Source: Halichoerus grypus
Lineage: Eukaryota; Chordata; Mammalia; Carnivora; Phocidae
DNA length: 64,000 nt
NCBI RefSeq assembly: GCF_964656455.1
Contig: NC_135717.1
Location: 139,328,308-139,392,307 of the forward strand
Reading direction: 5' to 3'
Of this stretch, positions 12,293 through 23,704 are shown one piece after another. The notes under the pieces were generated by a model. The model searched no databases. It was given only the letters and a program-made list of their open reading frames with translations, and was not told where the DNA came from. The translations under genes and the position numbers were made by a program. Each line of letters starts with the position of its first letter. Position 1 is the stretch's first letter.

Positions 12293-13149
12293 AAATATAA
12301 AATGCATTTGTCTATTCTTCTTAACAAAAATTTCACAAATCTTTTATATCATTTTAGGCACACTTATTTTAAAAAAGTTTAACTCACACAAATATTCAAC
12401 TAATAATTTAACCTTTTGTGTCTCTAATTTCTTTATTTTCTCTTTTTGTGTATTAATTTCCTTTTATGAAAAATTGTTGAGTAGTATTTGGTACTAATTG
12501 GCTTGATTATGTATCATTTTGCATGCATTTTGAAGAAAACATTTAAAAATAAAAACAATGTAGTTTATTGTTGTGAATATTTAATGAAATTGAATGGGCT
12601 CCAATTCTTGAACATTATGGAAAGTGTATTATTTGTAAAATATTTCCATTGGACATTTCATCAAAAATAGCTCTGCATCTATTTATCAATGTCTAGTTTG
12701 TTAGCAGTACTAAATGATGCAAATATCTAATTTAATCATTGATCATTTCATGTCTCAAAAAAAAAAAAAGAAAAAAAGATGAAAGTAGGAGGCTTTTACG
12801 GTAGATGAGGCTTAAAGTAAATGACCAGAATTCTGTCGCTCCCCAATGTTAATTAACATTTATACTGAGGTCTTTAAACTCAAAGCTCTGTTCTTTCTAT
12901 TCTATGCCATGTTATAAAATCTCTTTTTGATTTAGTTTTTCATACTTAGAGATGAGACTTGTAATCAGGCATTAATCAGTGTTAGAACAGTCATAGAACA
13001 GCTTATACTGTAATGAGATTTCTGAGCAGAAAGTAAGTAAACACATGCATTATAAAGTCCTTATAGGATAAGGCCTTATTTCCTAGCCCTGCAAAAGTAG
13101 CTTGAGTTTTCATTAGTATTTAAAGTTTGTTCAGATCACTTCAGGTGGC

Positions 13150-13290
13150 TAGAGGTGTGCTGGTTAAGAGCACCAGCTCTGAATTGTGTTCACATCCAGG
13201 CTGGGTGACCTTGAACAAGTTACACAGTTTTTCTGAAAAATAGGGATAAAATATCAATACCTACCTTGTAGGGTTGTTATAAGGATTTAT
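13150..13290 (+). repeat. MIR-type SINE
   Basis: It contains tggttaagagcaccagctct, ggctgggtgaccttgaacaa and the following aatagggataaaatatcaat and ccttgtagggttgttataag, a near-canonical MIR order. Confidence 0.85.
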
Positions 13291-13403
13291 ATAATATATA
13301 TGTTATATGATGCTTATATAATATAAATATATCTAAACATAAATATGTATTGTATATAAATATATAACATATATATAATATATACAACTACATATATGTG
13401 TAT
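13289..13403 (+). repeat. AT-rich alternating simple tract
   Basis: About 115 bp of TATA/ATAT-like alternating sequence with few C or G lies at the 3' end of a MIR. It is low-complexity DNA. Confidence 0.85.
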
Positions 13404-13960
13404 CTTGGTAGGTTATCGGACCCATATAAGCCTAAATTTCAATGCTTTTTTTTTATACAAATAAAAGTAAACAATATTAACTAAGAGCTAAGTCATGATT
13501 CATAAGCATATTTAATCAGATAGCAATAAGCTAGTGTCCCTGTAAGGTAAAATAATTTCTCAACATTTCTTATACAACATATTTTTATAAGGCTATGCGG
13601 AATCAATTTACTGCTATGAGCTACAGTAGTAATTGGAAAAAATGTAAAGAATTGCTGAAGGGAAGGAGAGTGTTTTGTCTTTAGATATCTATGACTAGCC
13701 AAGTTCATTTAGGTAAGAGTAATTTTAGAAGGGAAAAAGGAAAAGTTGTTTTCCAAAATCAATGGCTCTCAGATCCTGAATTTTTGATGTACGATATAAA
13801 AACCACCACATCACCGAAGTGATTGATGCCACATAGCATGGCTGCATTCAGCTCACAGGAGAGATCCTTAACTGTGTCTGTGGTTAGAAGTACTCAGGGG
13901 TATGATATACATGAGCAAATGTCATCAACCTCTTCTTTATTATTTTGTCTTCATGTCCAG

Positions 13961-14987
13961 ATTCCTCCAAAGGACCTCAGCCATCTTCAGGTGTAAATGG
14001 TAACATGCAGCCCCCTGGCACCGCAGGGCAGCCCCCCGCCTCTGCCATCCCTTCTCCGAGCGCCAGCAAGCCCTGGCGGAGCAAGTCCATGAATGTCAAG
14101 CACAGCGCCACCTCCACCATGCTGACGGTGAAGCAGTCCAGCCCAGCCACCTCCCCCACGCCACCTGCAGACAGACTGAAGCCCCCTGTCTCAGAAGGGG
14201 TCAAAACAGCCTCCTCGGGACAGAAATCCATGCTTGAAAAATTCAAGCTGGTCAATGCGCGGACTGCTTTACGCCCCCCACAGTCTCCCAGTTCGGGGCC
14301 CAGTGATGGGGGGAAGGATGACGATGCCTTTTCTGAATCTGGTGAGATGGAAGGTTTTAATAGTGGTCTGAATAGCGGTGGCTCAACCAATAGCAGCCCC
14401 AAAGTGTCCCCTAAATTAGCCCCTCCAAAAGCTGGAAGCAAAAATCTCAGCAATAAAAAGTCTTTGCTACAGCCAAAGGATAAAGAGGAAAAGAACAGGG
14501 ACAAAAATAAAGTTTGCACTGAAAAACCAGTCAAGGATGAGAAGGATCAGGTGACAGAGACGGCTCCGAAAAAGACCTCTAAAATTGCAAGCTTGATCCC
14601 AAAGGGTAGCAAGACGGCAGCAGCCAAGAAAGAAAGCCTAATCCCCTCTTCCAGTGGCATTCCAAAACCGGGCTCGAAGGTGCCCACAGCAAAGCAGACC
14701 GTTTCACCAGGCAGTGCAGTGAGCAAAGAGTCGGAAAAATTCAGGACTACCAAGGGAAGCCCTTCCCAGTCCTTACCTAAGCCCATGACCACTGAGAAAG
14801 CAAGCACATCCAATTGCCCTGCTCCTTTGGAAGGAAGGGAAGCCAGCCAAGCCCCTCCCGCTGGCTCCTGTGCGGTGCTGGCGGCACCAGGCGGGGGGCA
14901 GGCCACGGGGAACGGTGCTGTCCAACTCCCCCAGCAGCAGCAGCACAGCCACCCCAACACGGCCACGGTGGCTCCGTTCATCTACAG
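13961..14987 (+). CDS. NAV3: NAV3 large coding exon, microtubule/EB-binding region (1027 bp)
   Basis: Acceptor ttgtcttcatgtccag and donor GTAAGA bound this 1027-bp exon. The first two bases complete an Asp codon; the last two (AG) are completed by exon 29563. About 342 codons are open. Seen in order: SAIPSPSASKPWRSKSMNVK (the NAV-specific KPWRSKS motif), QKSMLEKFKLVN, an acidic Gly/Ser stretch, a Lys-rich stretch, KKTSKIASLIPKGSK, a Ser/Pro stretch, and the conserved end LPQQQQHSHPNTATVAPFIY. Four SxIP-type tetrapeptides are visible: SAIP (14041-14052), SLIP (14590-14601), SLIP (14635-14646) and SGIP (14653-14664). Such motifs in basic disordered sequence bind EB proteins at growing microtubule ends, so this exon likely carries plus-end targeting. 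Composition is GC-richer than the flanking intron. The protein closely matches NAV3 rather than NAV1 or NAV2. Confidence 0.97.
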
Positions 14988-15330
14988 GTAAGATGGCCAC
15001 CATGCGTCCACGGTTGTGCACTTCTGCAGGTCTTCCTCCTCCACGCGTCACAACGAAGGTTACTAGAGCTGTGTTTTACATCGTCGTTCTGGAACACTCC
15101 GTTCTGAAGATAAAGGCCGAGGATTTCATTTTTTAAGAAAAAAGCATCCAATACGCTCTAGTCCTCTTCTCCCTCCTCTTCCCCTCTTCTGCCCTCTCAT
15201 CCCTTCTTTGTAAGAACTTGAGGCCTTCAGAGGTTAACTTACTTGTTCTCAGAGGGGAAGTAAAACCCAGACGCCATGACTTTCTCCTGTGTCTGTTACT
15301 ATTACTACTTCTACTACTATTTTTATTATT

Positions 15331-15654
15331 AGTCTTTTAAAATAATTCTCAGTTTTATAGGGTTTACGGATATTTTTGTTTTCACCCTTGGGAGAAAGTA
15401 TGTCATGACGGTTAAAGGGGCAGGGTCTGGAATCAGACGCATGTGGATTTAACGCCCTGCTCTGGCTCTTACCAGTTGTGTGACTTTGAACAAGTCTTTT
15501 AAAATAATTCTCAGTTTTATAGGGTTTACGGATATTTTTGTTTTCACCCTTGGGAGAAAGTATGTCATGACGGTTAAAGGGGCAGGGTCTGGAATCAGAC
15601 GCATGTGGATTTAACGCCCTGCTCTGGCTCTTACCAGTTGTGTGACTTTGAACA
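15331..15654 (+). repeat. Perfect 162-bp tandem duplication
   Basis: The unit 15331-15492 is repeated exactly at 15493-15654, and both begin agtcttttaaaataattctc. The unit contains unique intron sequence followed by part of a MIR (tggctcttaccagttgtgtg). The MIR then continues only after the second copy, so the second copy keeps the original right flank. I compared the two copies base by base and saw no difference. Confidence 0.95.
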
Positions 15655-15760
15655 AGTTACTTAAGGTCTCTTAGTCTCATTTTCTTCAGTTGTCAAATAG
15701 TAATAACAGTACCTAAAAAGTTGAGAAGAATAACAGGGGTAATGCATATGTTTACTATAT
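15402..15760 (+). repeat. MIR-type SINE, 5' part duplicated
   Basis: MIR words (ctggaatcagacgcatgtgg, accagttgtgtgactttgaa, ttacttaaggtctcttagtc, gtaatgcatatgtt) run through the duplicated block. The 5' half is present twice and the 3' half once, because the tandem duplication breakpoint falls inside the MIR. Confidence 0.8.
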
Positions 15761-16799
15761 ATTCTGGCACATTGTGTTTGTTAAATGTTGTTTATAAGGC
15801 ATTGCTTTCCCAGCATAAAATTTATATTACTTTCCTGTAGCTAAGCATAAGTTTCTAGGCCAAAATAAGAATCTACATAATTATTATATTTGTGCTTCAT
15901 TTATTAATTTGTTTTTGCATTATAACTATTTATTTTATAAGGATTAAAATATGCCAATATGTGCTATATTTTAAAATATTCATTCTACTATACAGTTATA
16001 AAAATAGCACATTTTGCCTAGTGTGTGGTTTGTTTTAATTGATTAGAAATGTGTCAGTCGCTGCTTTGTCTCCATTTTTATTCACTGTCTTTTCTGTGAG
16101 GAGAAGCTTAGGGAGGAATAATGTCTGCCCTTTCAGCTGGTTGGCAGTTCAATAATAGGAAAGAAATTTTCTGAATAGGAAGTAGAACCTGCTATAATTA
16201 AGTAAGCGTCAATATTTTATAGCTTAAAAGCATATTAAATTTATTAAATGTATAGGTTTTTTAAGTAAAGAAAATAATTACAAGGATTTGTTTTCCTTCG
16301 GTGAAAAATGTAAGCGCTTTTCTGATGCTTTATATACTCAGCAAAGCAAGATTCTAATTATTGCATTTCAGCTCTTTTTTTGTCTGCTTTTCTGCCTTTA
16401 GTAGCAGCAATTCATTTAAAACCTTTGTCTTTGGATCAGATGGGAGTCAGCTCTTTCTAACTCCAGAGTCCCTATCTGACAAATGAAAATTTAAGATGTC
16501 GAAATCATAATCCACATTCCAAATATGTAAGAAAAAAAATCATAAAAGTTTTAAATAAGCCATACTCAGCCCACTCGTGCATCTGAAATATATTCTGTAG
16601 AAGCATCAGTCATTTCAAATCACCACAAATGAATTTCACAGGAAAGTGCAAATCTAAGCAGAAAGACTGTACCTACCAGGTGGCCAGCATCTTCCAGGAA
16701 GGAACAACAGACTTGTTTGTTTGTTTGTTATAAAGTATCCAGTGGATACAAATTTAGTGGTTTCCATTTGAAAGATCGAATTCTTACTATTAAAAAGAG

Positions 16800-16915
16800 G
16801 AAGGAGCACAGCTTACAGGTTCAAGCATGGATCAGCTGTGTGTCCTTGCCAAATTGTCCAACCTCTGAGTTTCTGTTTGCCTTTTTTAAAATGAAGATTA
16901 TAAAACTGAGATAAT
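16800..16915 (+). repeat. MIR-type SINE fragment
   Basis: The fragment reads gatcagctgtgtgtccttgc, caacctctgagtttctgttt and aaaatgaagattataaaact, a diverged MIR core and 3' half. A second MIR follows at about 17005. Confidence 0.65.
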
Positions 16916-17004
16916 ATAGCCAAGTAGCTGAGAGTATGGGCTGTGAAGGCTGTTGGTTCTGCCGTTGTTGAGAAACAACATCTTGCGTTGCTGGGAAGAT
17001 GACC

Positions 17005-17350
17005 CCAAGAGCCAGTTTGCCTGGGTTGTAATCTTGATAATGTCATTTATTAGCCATGTGACTTTGGGTAAAATATTTAAAGACTCTGAGCCTTGATTTC
17101 CTAATCTGTAAAATGGGGATGATAATAGAAGTTGCCTCATAAGGCTATTTTGAAGATTAAGTGAGTTAATATTTATACAGGGCTTGGAACAGTACCTGCC
17201 ACATGGTGAACAGTCTTCCCCAAATTTCAGCTTATAACCCCAAAAAGGGTGGTGGGTAAGAATATCCACTTTATTTAGGTGTTTTAAAGATTAAATAAGG
17301 CAACCCCATGTAAAGACTTTAGCACGGAGCCAGGTTCAGAGTAAATGACT
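17005..17350 (+). repeat. MIR-type SINE(s)
   Basis: A well-kept MIR is seen from gccagtttgcctgggttgta through ttagccatgtgactttgggt and cttgatttcctaatctgtaa to tacctgccacatggtg. A second MIR tail-like piece (aagactttagcacggagcc) follows. Confidence 0.8.
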
Positions 17351-17739
17351 TATAAATGTCGGCAATTAGTTGTATCATTATGAATAATACAAGGTAGTTG
17401 GAAATAAACCATCTAATAAGAAAATTTCACATCCTAGTCTATATAGGAGGCAGTAGTTGTTAGGAGTCTTTTATAGATTAAGAATAATTTTATAAATGAT
17501 AATGTAAATCTCCTCAAGGTAGAGTAGTCGATATTTAAGCTTTTTAACTGTCAGTCAAAGATACTTCTATCACAGAGTCAAGTCGTTTGGATTATGTGAC
17601 CCCTGCTGTACTTTTCACTCTGCCGGCTCCAACCCCATTTAAGAATTCTTCCTTCACAATGCCTGACAGACTTTCCTGGAGTAGCTAATTATTTGATAAG
17701 GTAATAGTAATAATTAACTACTTTATAATGTTGTTGAGT

Positions 17740-17950
17740 AGTTAGTGCAAGTCTGTATGTTACAAGATTTATGTTAATTCTCTCATTTAAACTTTATCAT
17801 AAACTCATGAGAAAAGAATGTTATCTCCATTTTACAGAGATGAAGAATGGAGATTTCCAGTCAGAATAGGAATCATCTCTTAAAGTCGCAGGACTAATAG
17901 GGCTTTGCCTTTGAACCCAAATATGCTGGGCCTATAGTATGCCCTTCTGT
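17740..17950 (-). repeat. MIR-type SINE remnant, antisense
   Basis: The antisense MIR words gttatctccattttacagag and the flanking aactttatcataaactcatg are present. It is diverged, with approximate limits. Confidence 0.5.
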
Positions 17951-18689
17951 GCTCATCAGCTCTTTCTGCATGTACAGAAAGAAGAAGTATTGTTACTAGA
18001 AAGATTCTGACCGGAAAGATGTGAATAGTAGGTTGTAAAATTCTCAATCAGAACTCATTTATGATGGGAAATGCTTAAATGCTTTTAAGTAGTATAAATT
18101 TAAAATACATATATATGTATGTATATGTTTAAACATACATATTTTTGATACTTAAAGATAATTAAATAAATTCTATAAAATGGGAAGATTGACGGCTGAT
18201 GGTAATATTTTTCCCCTTTTCTCAGCCCACTTCCAGGTCAGGCTAGGTTATTAGTTATTCCTTCTGGGACTCTAACATATGCTTCATAATACTCTTTCTT
18301 ACAAATTGAATGTCAGAGTTCTATAAATATAACGTTGAGTTCTGGAAGTTGATGGATTTCATATTAGTCCTACTTCCTATACAATGCAAGGATGTTCCAT
18401 ATTAAGCTTTTGTAACTCATTTATCATTATAATGTGATAAAAGTTGTTTTAAACTTAGTATATCCTTATCCATTTAATGAGTGGAGATAACTGAAATCAA
18501 AGGTGAAAATTTTAAGAAAGAATATTATAACTTAATATCAAAAGTTCCCAATATTTAAACCTATTTGAATGGAATAGGCTGCCTTTGTTAAGTATTAAGG
18601 TGACTACCAGAGATAATTAAAAAGTGATAGAATGACAAGTTGCCATAGATTAGGTAGAGGGAAAGCACCAAATACTTTTTCATTTATGT

Positions 18690-19095
18690 GCTCATCACTC
18701 ATTCTGCAAATACTATGTAATAAGAGTTACAAAGATTTTTTTTATTTTTTATTTATTTTTCCCCCATTTTTATTATGTTATGTTAATCACCATACATTAC
18801 ATCATTAGTTTTTGATGTAGTGTTCCATGATTCATTGTTTGCGTATAACACCCAGTGCTCCACGCAGTACGTGCCCTCTTTAATACCCGTCAACAGGTTA
18901 ACCCATCTCCCCAGCCCCCTCCCCTCTAGAGATTTTTTTTTTAAAAAGCCTCTGCCTTCAGGGAGCTCAGTCTATGGGAGATAATGATAAAATATAATAA
19001 AAATAAAAATTCAGTGCTGTTATGGAAGCATATGTAAGAAATAGTGTAGAAGAGTCTTCCTAAGTCTTACATGAGGATGGAGTCAGGGAATGTAT
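18690..19095 (-). repeat. L2 LINE 3' end, antisense, split by an L1 fragment
   Basis: The left piece (actcattctgcaaatactat) and the right piece (ttcagggagctcagtctatg, gtcttcctaagtcttacatg) together follow the reverse complement of the L2 3' region. They are separated by a younger L1 3' fragment at 18735-18930. Confidence 0.65.
18735..18930 (-). mobile_element. L1 3'-end fragment, antisense
   Basis: A T-run is followed by ttattatgttatgttaatca, catacattacatcattagtt and caacccatctcc-type sequence. This is the reverse complement of the carnivoran L1 3' UTR end also seen at 57560-57740 and, in sense, at 19870-19970. It sits inside an older L2. The flanks aaagattttttt and agagattttttt may be the target-site duplication. 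Confidence 0.9.
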
Positions 19096-19309
19096 CCAGA
19101 GGAGGTAAGACAAGAGACGAGATTTATAGCATGAGTCAGAATTTGTCAATGTTGTGGCATCATCCAAATTTGACATTCTATAATTTTACAATCTAAGCCT
19201 TATGGAACAAGTAGTAGGCAAATTATAAAGGGCTGGGCAACAGCTAGTAACTAAAACTACTACAGATGCATGATTATTTGTGTGGGAGATTAAGGAAGAA
19301 AATTTGGAA

Positions 19310-20485
19310 AGAATCCATATTTTGTTCTTCATTTCAGTCACTCTGTCCCCATACATCTTTTTTTCAGCTAGTCCTATTGGCTCTTTCCCCCAAACATACC
19401 CTCAATTGGGCATTTCTCTCCATTTCCACCCTCCCTGTCCTGGTCCAAGCCATGTCACCACCAATTCTTACCTAGTTTCCAGCGAGTCTTCCAGCTTCCA
19501 CTTTTGCTCTTTTCCAGTAACATCCTTCACACAACAGGAACTCTAACCTTCTAAAAGTATAATTCATATATGTCATTCCAATTCATGAGACAGTCTATTG
19601 AATATCCATTATACTTAAAAAAAAATGAAACCCAGAGCTGTGAATTGTGTAAGACTGTTGAATCACAGACCTGTACCTCTGAAACAAATAATACATTATA
19701 TGTTAAAAAAAAAAAAAAAAGATAGTAGGAAGGGAAAATGAAGGGGAGGAAATTAGAGGGGGAGATGAACCATGAGAGACTATGGACTCTGAGAAACAAA
19801 CTGAGGGTTCTAGAGGGGAGGGGGTGGGGGTTGGATTAGCCTGGTGATGGGTATTAAAGAGGGCACGAATTGAATGGAGCACTGGGTGTTATATGCAAAC
19901 AATAAATCATGGAACACTACATCAAAAACTAATGATGTAATGTATGGTGATTAACATAACATAATAAAAAAAATAGGAAAAAAAAATGAAACCCAAACAC
20001 CTTGCCCACCTAACCTGGCCCTCTGTCTAACCCACAAGCCACACTCATACCATTCTCCCTATAGTGCGCTGAACCCCTGCCTTCATTCTGTGTCTCAACA
20101 AACTAACCTATCCTGCTTAGGGGCCATCCTCAAAGATGATCTCTTTACCTATAATGACTCTTCCAGAGCAAAGCAGGGTACTTCTTCTCAACAGCTCTCT
20201 ACTGACATGCTACTTCTTCCCAGAAGCTCTCTCCAGCCATCTAGTCCAAAGAAACATTAAGTATGCCTCTCGCCGGAATTATACATCATCCTCTTGTATT
20301 TTATTCATAGAGTTTCTCATTATCTGCTATTATTTTGATAACATATTAATAAATGTGATTTCAGCCACTTTCAGCTATAACGTAAGCTCATTGAGAGCAA
20401 GACTTGTCTTTCTTATTTGGTAGCATTAGGCCCATAATAGACCCTACCCATAGTAGGCACCAAATAAAATTGTTGAATGTAACAC
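19310..20485 (+). repeat. L2 LINE 3' region, interrupted by an L1
   Basis: Left part: ctgtcctggtccaagccatg, ttccagcgagtcttccagct. Right part: acctggccctctgtctaacc, gctcattgagagcaagactt, acccatagtaggcaccaaat and the final aaattgttgaatg. These follow the L2 3' region in sense orientation. A carnivoran L1 3' end (19635-19981) inserted in the middle and left perfect duplicated flanks. Confidence 0.8.
19635..19981 (+). mobile_element. Truncated carnivoran L1 3' UTR with target-site duplication
   Basis: The insertion runs from gagctgtgaattgtgtaaga through cagacctgtacctctgaaac, an internal A-run, gggagatgaaccatgagaga and ggttctagaggggagggggt to ttaacataacataataaaaa. The flanks aaaaatgaaaccca (19621-19634 and 19982-19995) are identical. 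It is 5' truncated and non-coding. It shows that this L1's 3' UTR contains an internal A-run followed by more L1 sequence, which matters for reading the 50391-50631 insertion. Confidence 0.93.
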
Positions 20486-20639
20486 CATCAACATGGGTTA
20501 GACTCACCTGCTATAGAAGAATAGGAAAATTAGCAAAAATGTACAATGGAATAGGGAAAATTCTGAATCTCTTCCTATAAATGAAATGCTTAATTGAAAT
20601 ATAAACAGCTTTAAAATATTTAAAGAATGAAATGTCTTC

Positions 20640-21110
20640 AGAACATTCATTCACTTATTTTTTTTCCTTTCTTTAATGACTGCCTACTAAGTGTCTACTA
20701 TGCATAACACATCAAGGATAGAGTGAAACAGCACACATTCCATATGTCATTTTCCTTTCATCGTCCATAATATAGTAGGCAAGAGACTGACTCAAAGATC
20801 ACTACAGAATGAAGCAGGAAGTGTAAAGCTCTCTAGCAGTGAACCAGATTTGGTACATTAAGACTTTAAAACACGGAAAATTACTGCTCGCTGTTGGAAT
20901 CAGACATAGTGGTACTTGAGCTGGGTTCTGAAAGATAAGTGGGACTTAGGCATGCAGAAATAAGGAGGACAGGAAAGGAATTGTAAGACTGAAGGAACCA
21001 TACAAACAGGATAAACACCAGATATGTAGGGTAGTCAGTGAGTAGAACGGATTTCCTGGAAAATGAAGGTTGATTGGAGCCTAATGGTAATAGAAATTCT
21101 TGAATATCAG
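20640..21110 (-). repeat. L2 LINE 3' region, antisense
   Basis: The words gactgcctactaagtgtcta, gagctgggttctgaaagata and ggacaggaaaggaattg are in the reverse-complement L2 order. Diverged; right limit uncertain. Confidence 0.6.
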
Positions 21111-21121
21111 GCACTTGGACT

Positions 21122-21124
<3 letters not shown>

Positions 21125-21162
<38 letters not shown>
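21125..21162 (+). repeat. (GT)n microsatellite
   Basis: Nineteen uninterrupted GT dinucleotides are visible. It is a likely polymorphic locus. Confidence 0.98.
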
Positions 21163-21164
<2 letters not shown>

Positions 21165-21785
21165 CATAGTCAGGAAAAGTACTGTGTTTTCAGTGTGTAA
21201 AATGGATTGTTAATGGAAGAGGACAGCATAGTTTATACCATGTTCAATGGCTAGGGAGAAACTTCCTTTCAGAGATAGCTTTGTTCAGACTTGAATTAGA
21301 GGTCCCAATTACAGGAAGAAAGGAAGGAGAAAGAAGAGCATAGTCAGAAAGGAAGCTTTATTTGTTCCTGTTTTTTCTTGGTGTTCTTTCTTGGTCTACC
21401 CTTTATGCTGTCTTCTTCAAACTTATCTTCCTCTCCTGGAATTCAAAAATTGCTACCTTAGTTTCCTTCTTCCCATGTGTTATTATTTTTACATTGCTTT
21501 TGTATTCATCACTTTAGAGCAATATTCCTCATGATTGCAAAGATATATGGAGTTAAATAGTGAAGTAGATAGTCAGTTAAGGAGAAAAGAAAGACCTGTA
21601 CATTTTTCCTAAACCTCAAGCTTCTTAGCAAACACCCCAAAATTTCAAAACAGCTATTAACCAGATTCATGAGGTCCATATTCTTTTCCTTATTTTCTGA
21701 CCACTTGTAATAAATGCCAGGAAAACAGTGCATTGGACATAAAGCAAACATCTAAAGGCAAAGGGAAGCAGAATCGGGAGTGTGG

Positions 21786-21788
<3 letters not shown>

Positions 21789-21825
<37 letters not shown>
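21789..21825 (+). repeat. (AC)n microsatellite
   Basis: About eighteen uninterrupted AC dinucleotides are followed by (ATAC)-like units. Confidence 0.98.
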
Positions 21826-21829
<4 letters not shown>

Positions 21830-22614
21830 TACAACCCAACCCTTAGATAAGGCAAGACATTGTTATACAGAGAAGAAAATCATCATGCATCTTAAACCTA
21901 TGAATTAAATATAAGAGGAGACCCTCTATACACACTTGATTTGTAAAATTAGGCCAAGAAAGTCTGAATTTAGAGGTTTTCTTTCTTTCATATATCTTAT
22001 ACAACAGCATCATGGGTTCTCAGGAGAAATTTTTGTTGTAACCAGTTTTTGCGAGATTTCAGATTTGCCTAGAAAGTGACATGGAAAATTGAACTTGAAT
22101 ATACTACGTTCTGAAAGGTAAAGAATGCAAAACACTAATTTTGAAAATGCATACTCACAGGGTTTTAAGTTTGGCTAATTTGTTGAGCCAGTAAATTGAG
22201 TAGGAGGAGCTGTGAATTTACCAAGATTGAAATGTAGAGCAGATAACCATCACGCAGTAAAAGCTTTTGTGAGCCCTGCAGCTACTATTACAGATTATGC
22301 TGCAATTGTGGTTTTATGTGAACTGGACATAATTGGTCATCAGTACAAACTACAGCTTATTGAATGCTTGCCTTGGCGAGCTGGTCCTTCGCTAGGTTCG
22401 ATATAGATCTGTGCGTCGGGTAGCAGTTGAAACTCCCTCACACAGCAGTATTTTGAAGATGGAATACAGACACACCACTAGAAGAGGGCCTGTTGTGTGG
22501 GATAGTGCTAAGAACTGGCATTCTCTCAGCAGAGAAGCTTTATCGAATACCTTCTGTAGTTGGCTTACAGGGTTTACTGCCAGATTGCCCAATCGAACCA
22601 CTGCTGTTTCTTCT

Positions 22615-23560
22615 TTCTATATTTTATTTGCTCTTGGAAAAATTTTAAGCTTACAGAAAATTTGCAAGAATAGTACAAAGAACTCCCATATATACTTCAC
22701 TCAGAGCACCCAGAGACTTTATTCAAGTTTCACTGATGGTGCCAGAGAGAGCCCTTTGACTGATTAAGGATGACTACTGAGTCCAGTTGTCATGTCTTCC
22801 TAATATCCCTCAGTCTGGAGCAGTTCTTTAGTCTTTCATTGGCTTTCATGACACTGGTATGTGGAAGATAGGCATTAGTAGAATGTTTCTTAATTTGGGT
22901 TTGTCTGATATTTCCTCACGTGTAGATGCATATTCTGTATTTTTTGTCTAGAATGTCACAGAAATGCTGCCGTGTTCTTTCCATTGCACCCTATCAGGTA
23001 GCAACAATATTGCTACTTCCCATTTTGGTGGTGTTAAATTTTCTCCCTCGATTAAGATAATGTCTTCCAGGGTTTTTCACTCTAGAATTACTTTGCCCCA
23101 TTTGTATTTAATAAGTATTCTTGTGGGAAGATATTTTGAGACTCTGTAAAAAGTCTGCTCCTTGATCTACTTTTACCCATAAGGTTTAGCATCCATTGTG
23201 ATTTCTTGCAGAAATTAATATTTTACTTTGATGGAGGTCAAATGATTTCTAATCCTGCGTGTTCCTTGTGCATTTATCCTTGGCTTTCTTTGTGAAGAAA
23301 GAGCTATCCCTTCTCCTTCTCCTTCCTCTTCCCTCTCTTTTCAAATTTTGTGGACTAATGGATTCCGATTGTATTCAGTGGATTGTAATCCACTGATATG
23401 ACTGTTTTAATGTTTCAGTTTTCTCAGATTCCGCTACCGGGCTCCCCTTCAAGCTAGCTCCTGTCCCCATTATTCTTTGAGAACTTCATTTCTTTTTGGC
23501 TCAGAGTGTTCTGGGCTCATCTTGTCCTCTCCCTGTCTTGGCTGCAGCTTTTACTAAGAA
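22615..23560 (+). repeat. Ancient L1M-type LINE tract
   Basis: The series ttgcaagaatagtacaaaga, gttgtcatgtcttcctaata, tttgggtttgtctgatattt, gtgggaagatattttgagac and gtggattgtaatccactg matches the well-known old mammalian LINE-1 repeat that carries these phrases. The subfamily is uncertain. No coding capacity remains. Confidence 0.65.
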
Positions 23561-23704
23561 GCCCTGATGTCTTTTTGTAGAGAGTGATATTTAGAAACCA
23601 AGATCTCACTGCTCCCAGTGTATGTGTGCTCCCACATACACACTTATATCATTATTTTTGTTGGCATCTGTGAGCTAACTATGATATATATACACACAGA
23701 CAGA

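Larger units (their letters stand above)
3766..13960 (+). other. NAV3: NAV3 intron (10.2 kb)
   Basis: The intron opens with GTAAGT and closes with ttgtcttcatgtccag. It holds four sense-oriented CAN-SINEs (5801, 6648, 9760 and 10866), a MIR at 9405-9625, a possible processed-pseudogene remnant on the minus strand (9964-11132), MER5A at 11133-11312, a GTT microsatellite, a degraded L1 3' end (12161-12292), a MIR at 13150-13290 and an AT-rich simple tract at 13289-13403. I see nothing recognisable in 3766-5800, 6860-9400 or most of 12300-13150. Confidence 0.85.

Noticed and set aside
13945..13960. ATG at 13945 as a start codon for the large exon
   Set aside because: It lies in the pyrimidine-rich acceptor region before the AG at 13959-13960; the exon is internal and entered from exon 3626-3765 in phase.
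13977..14981. Long minus-strand open frames (185 aa and 144 aa) opposite the large NAV3 exon
   Set aside because: They are antisense shadows created by the codon composition of the real exon; the sense frame has splice sites and clear NAV3 homology.
22212..22767. Overlapping frames at 22212-22406 and 22411-22767 as an exon
   Set aside because: No NAV3-like reading, and the second runs into an ancient LINE; splice sites in the right phase are absent.
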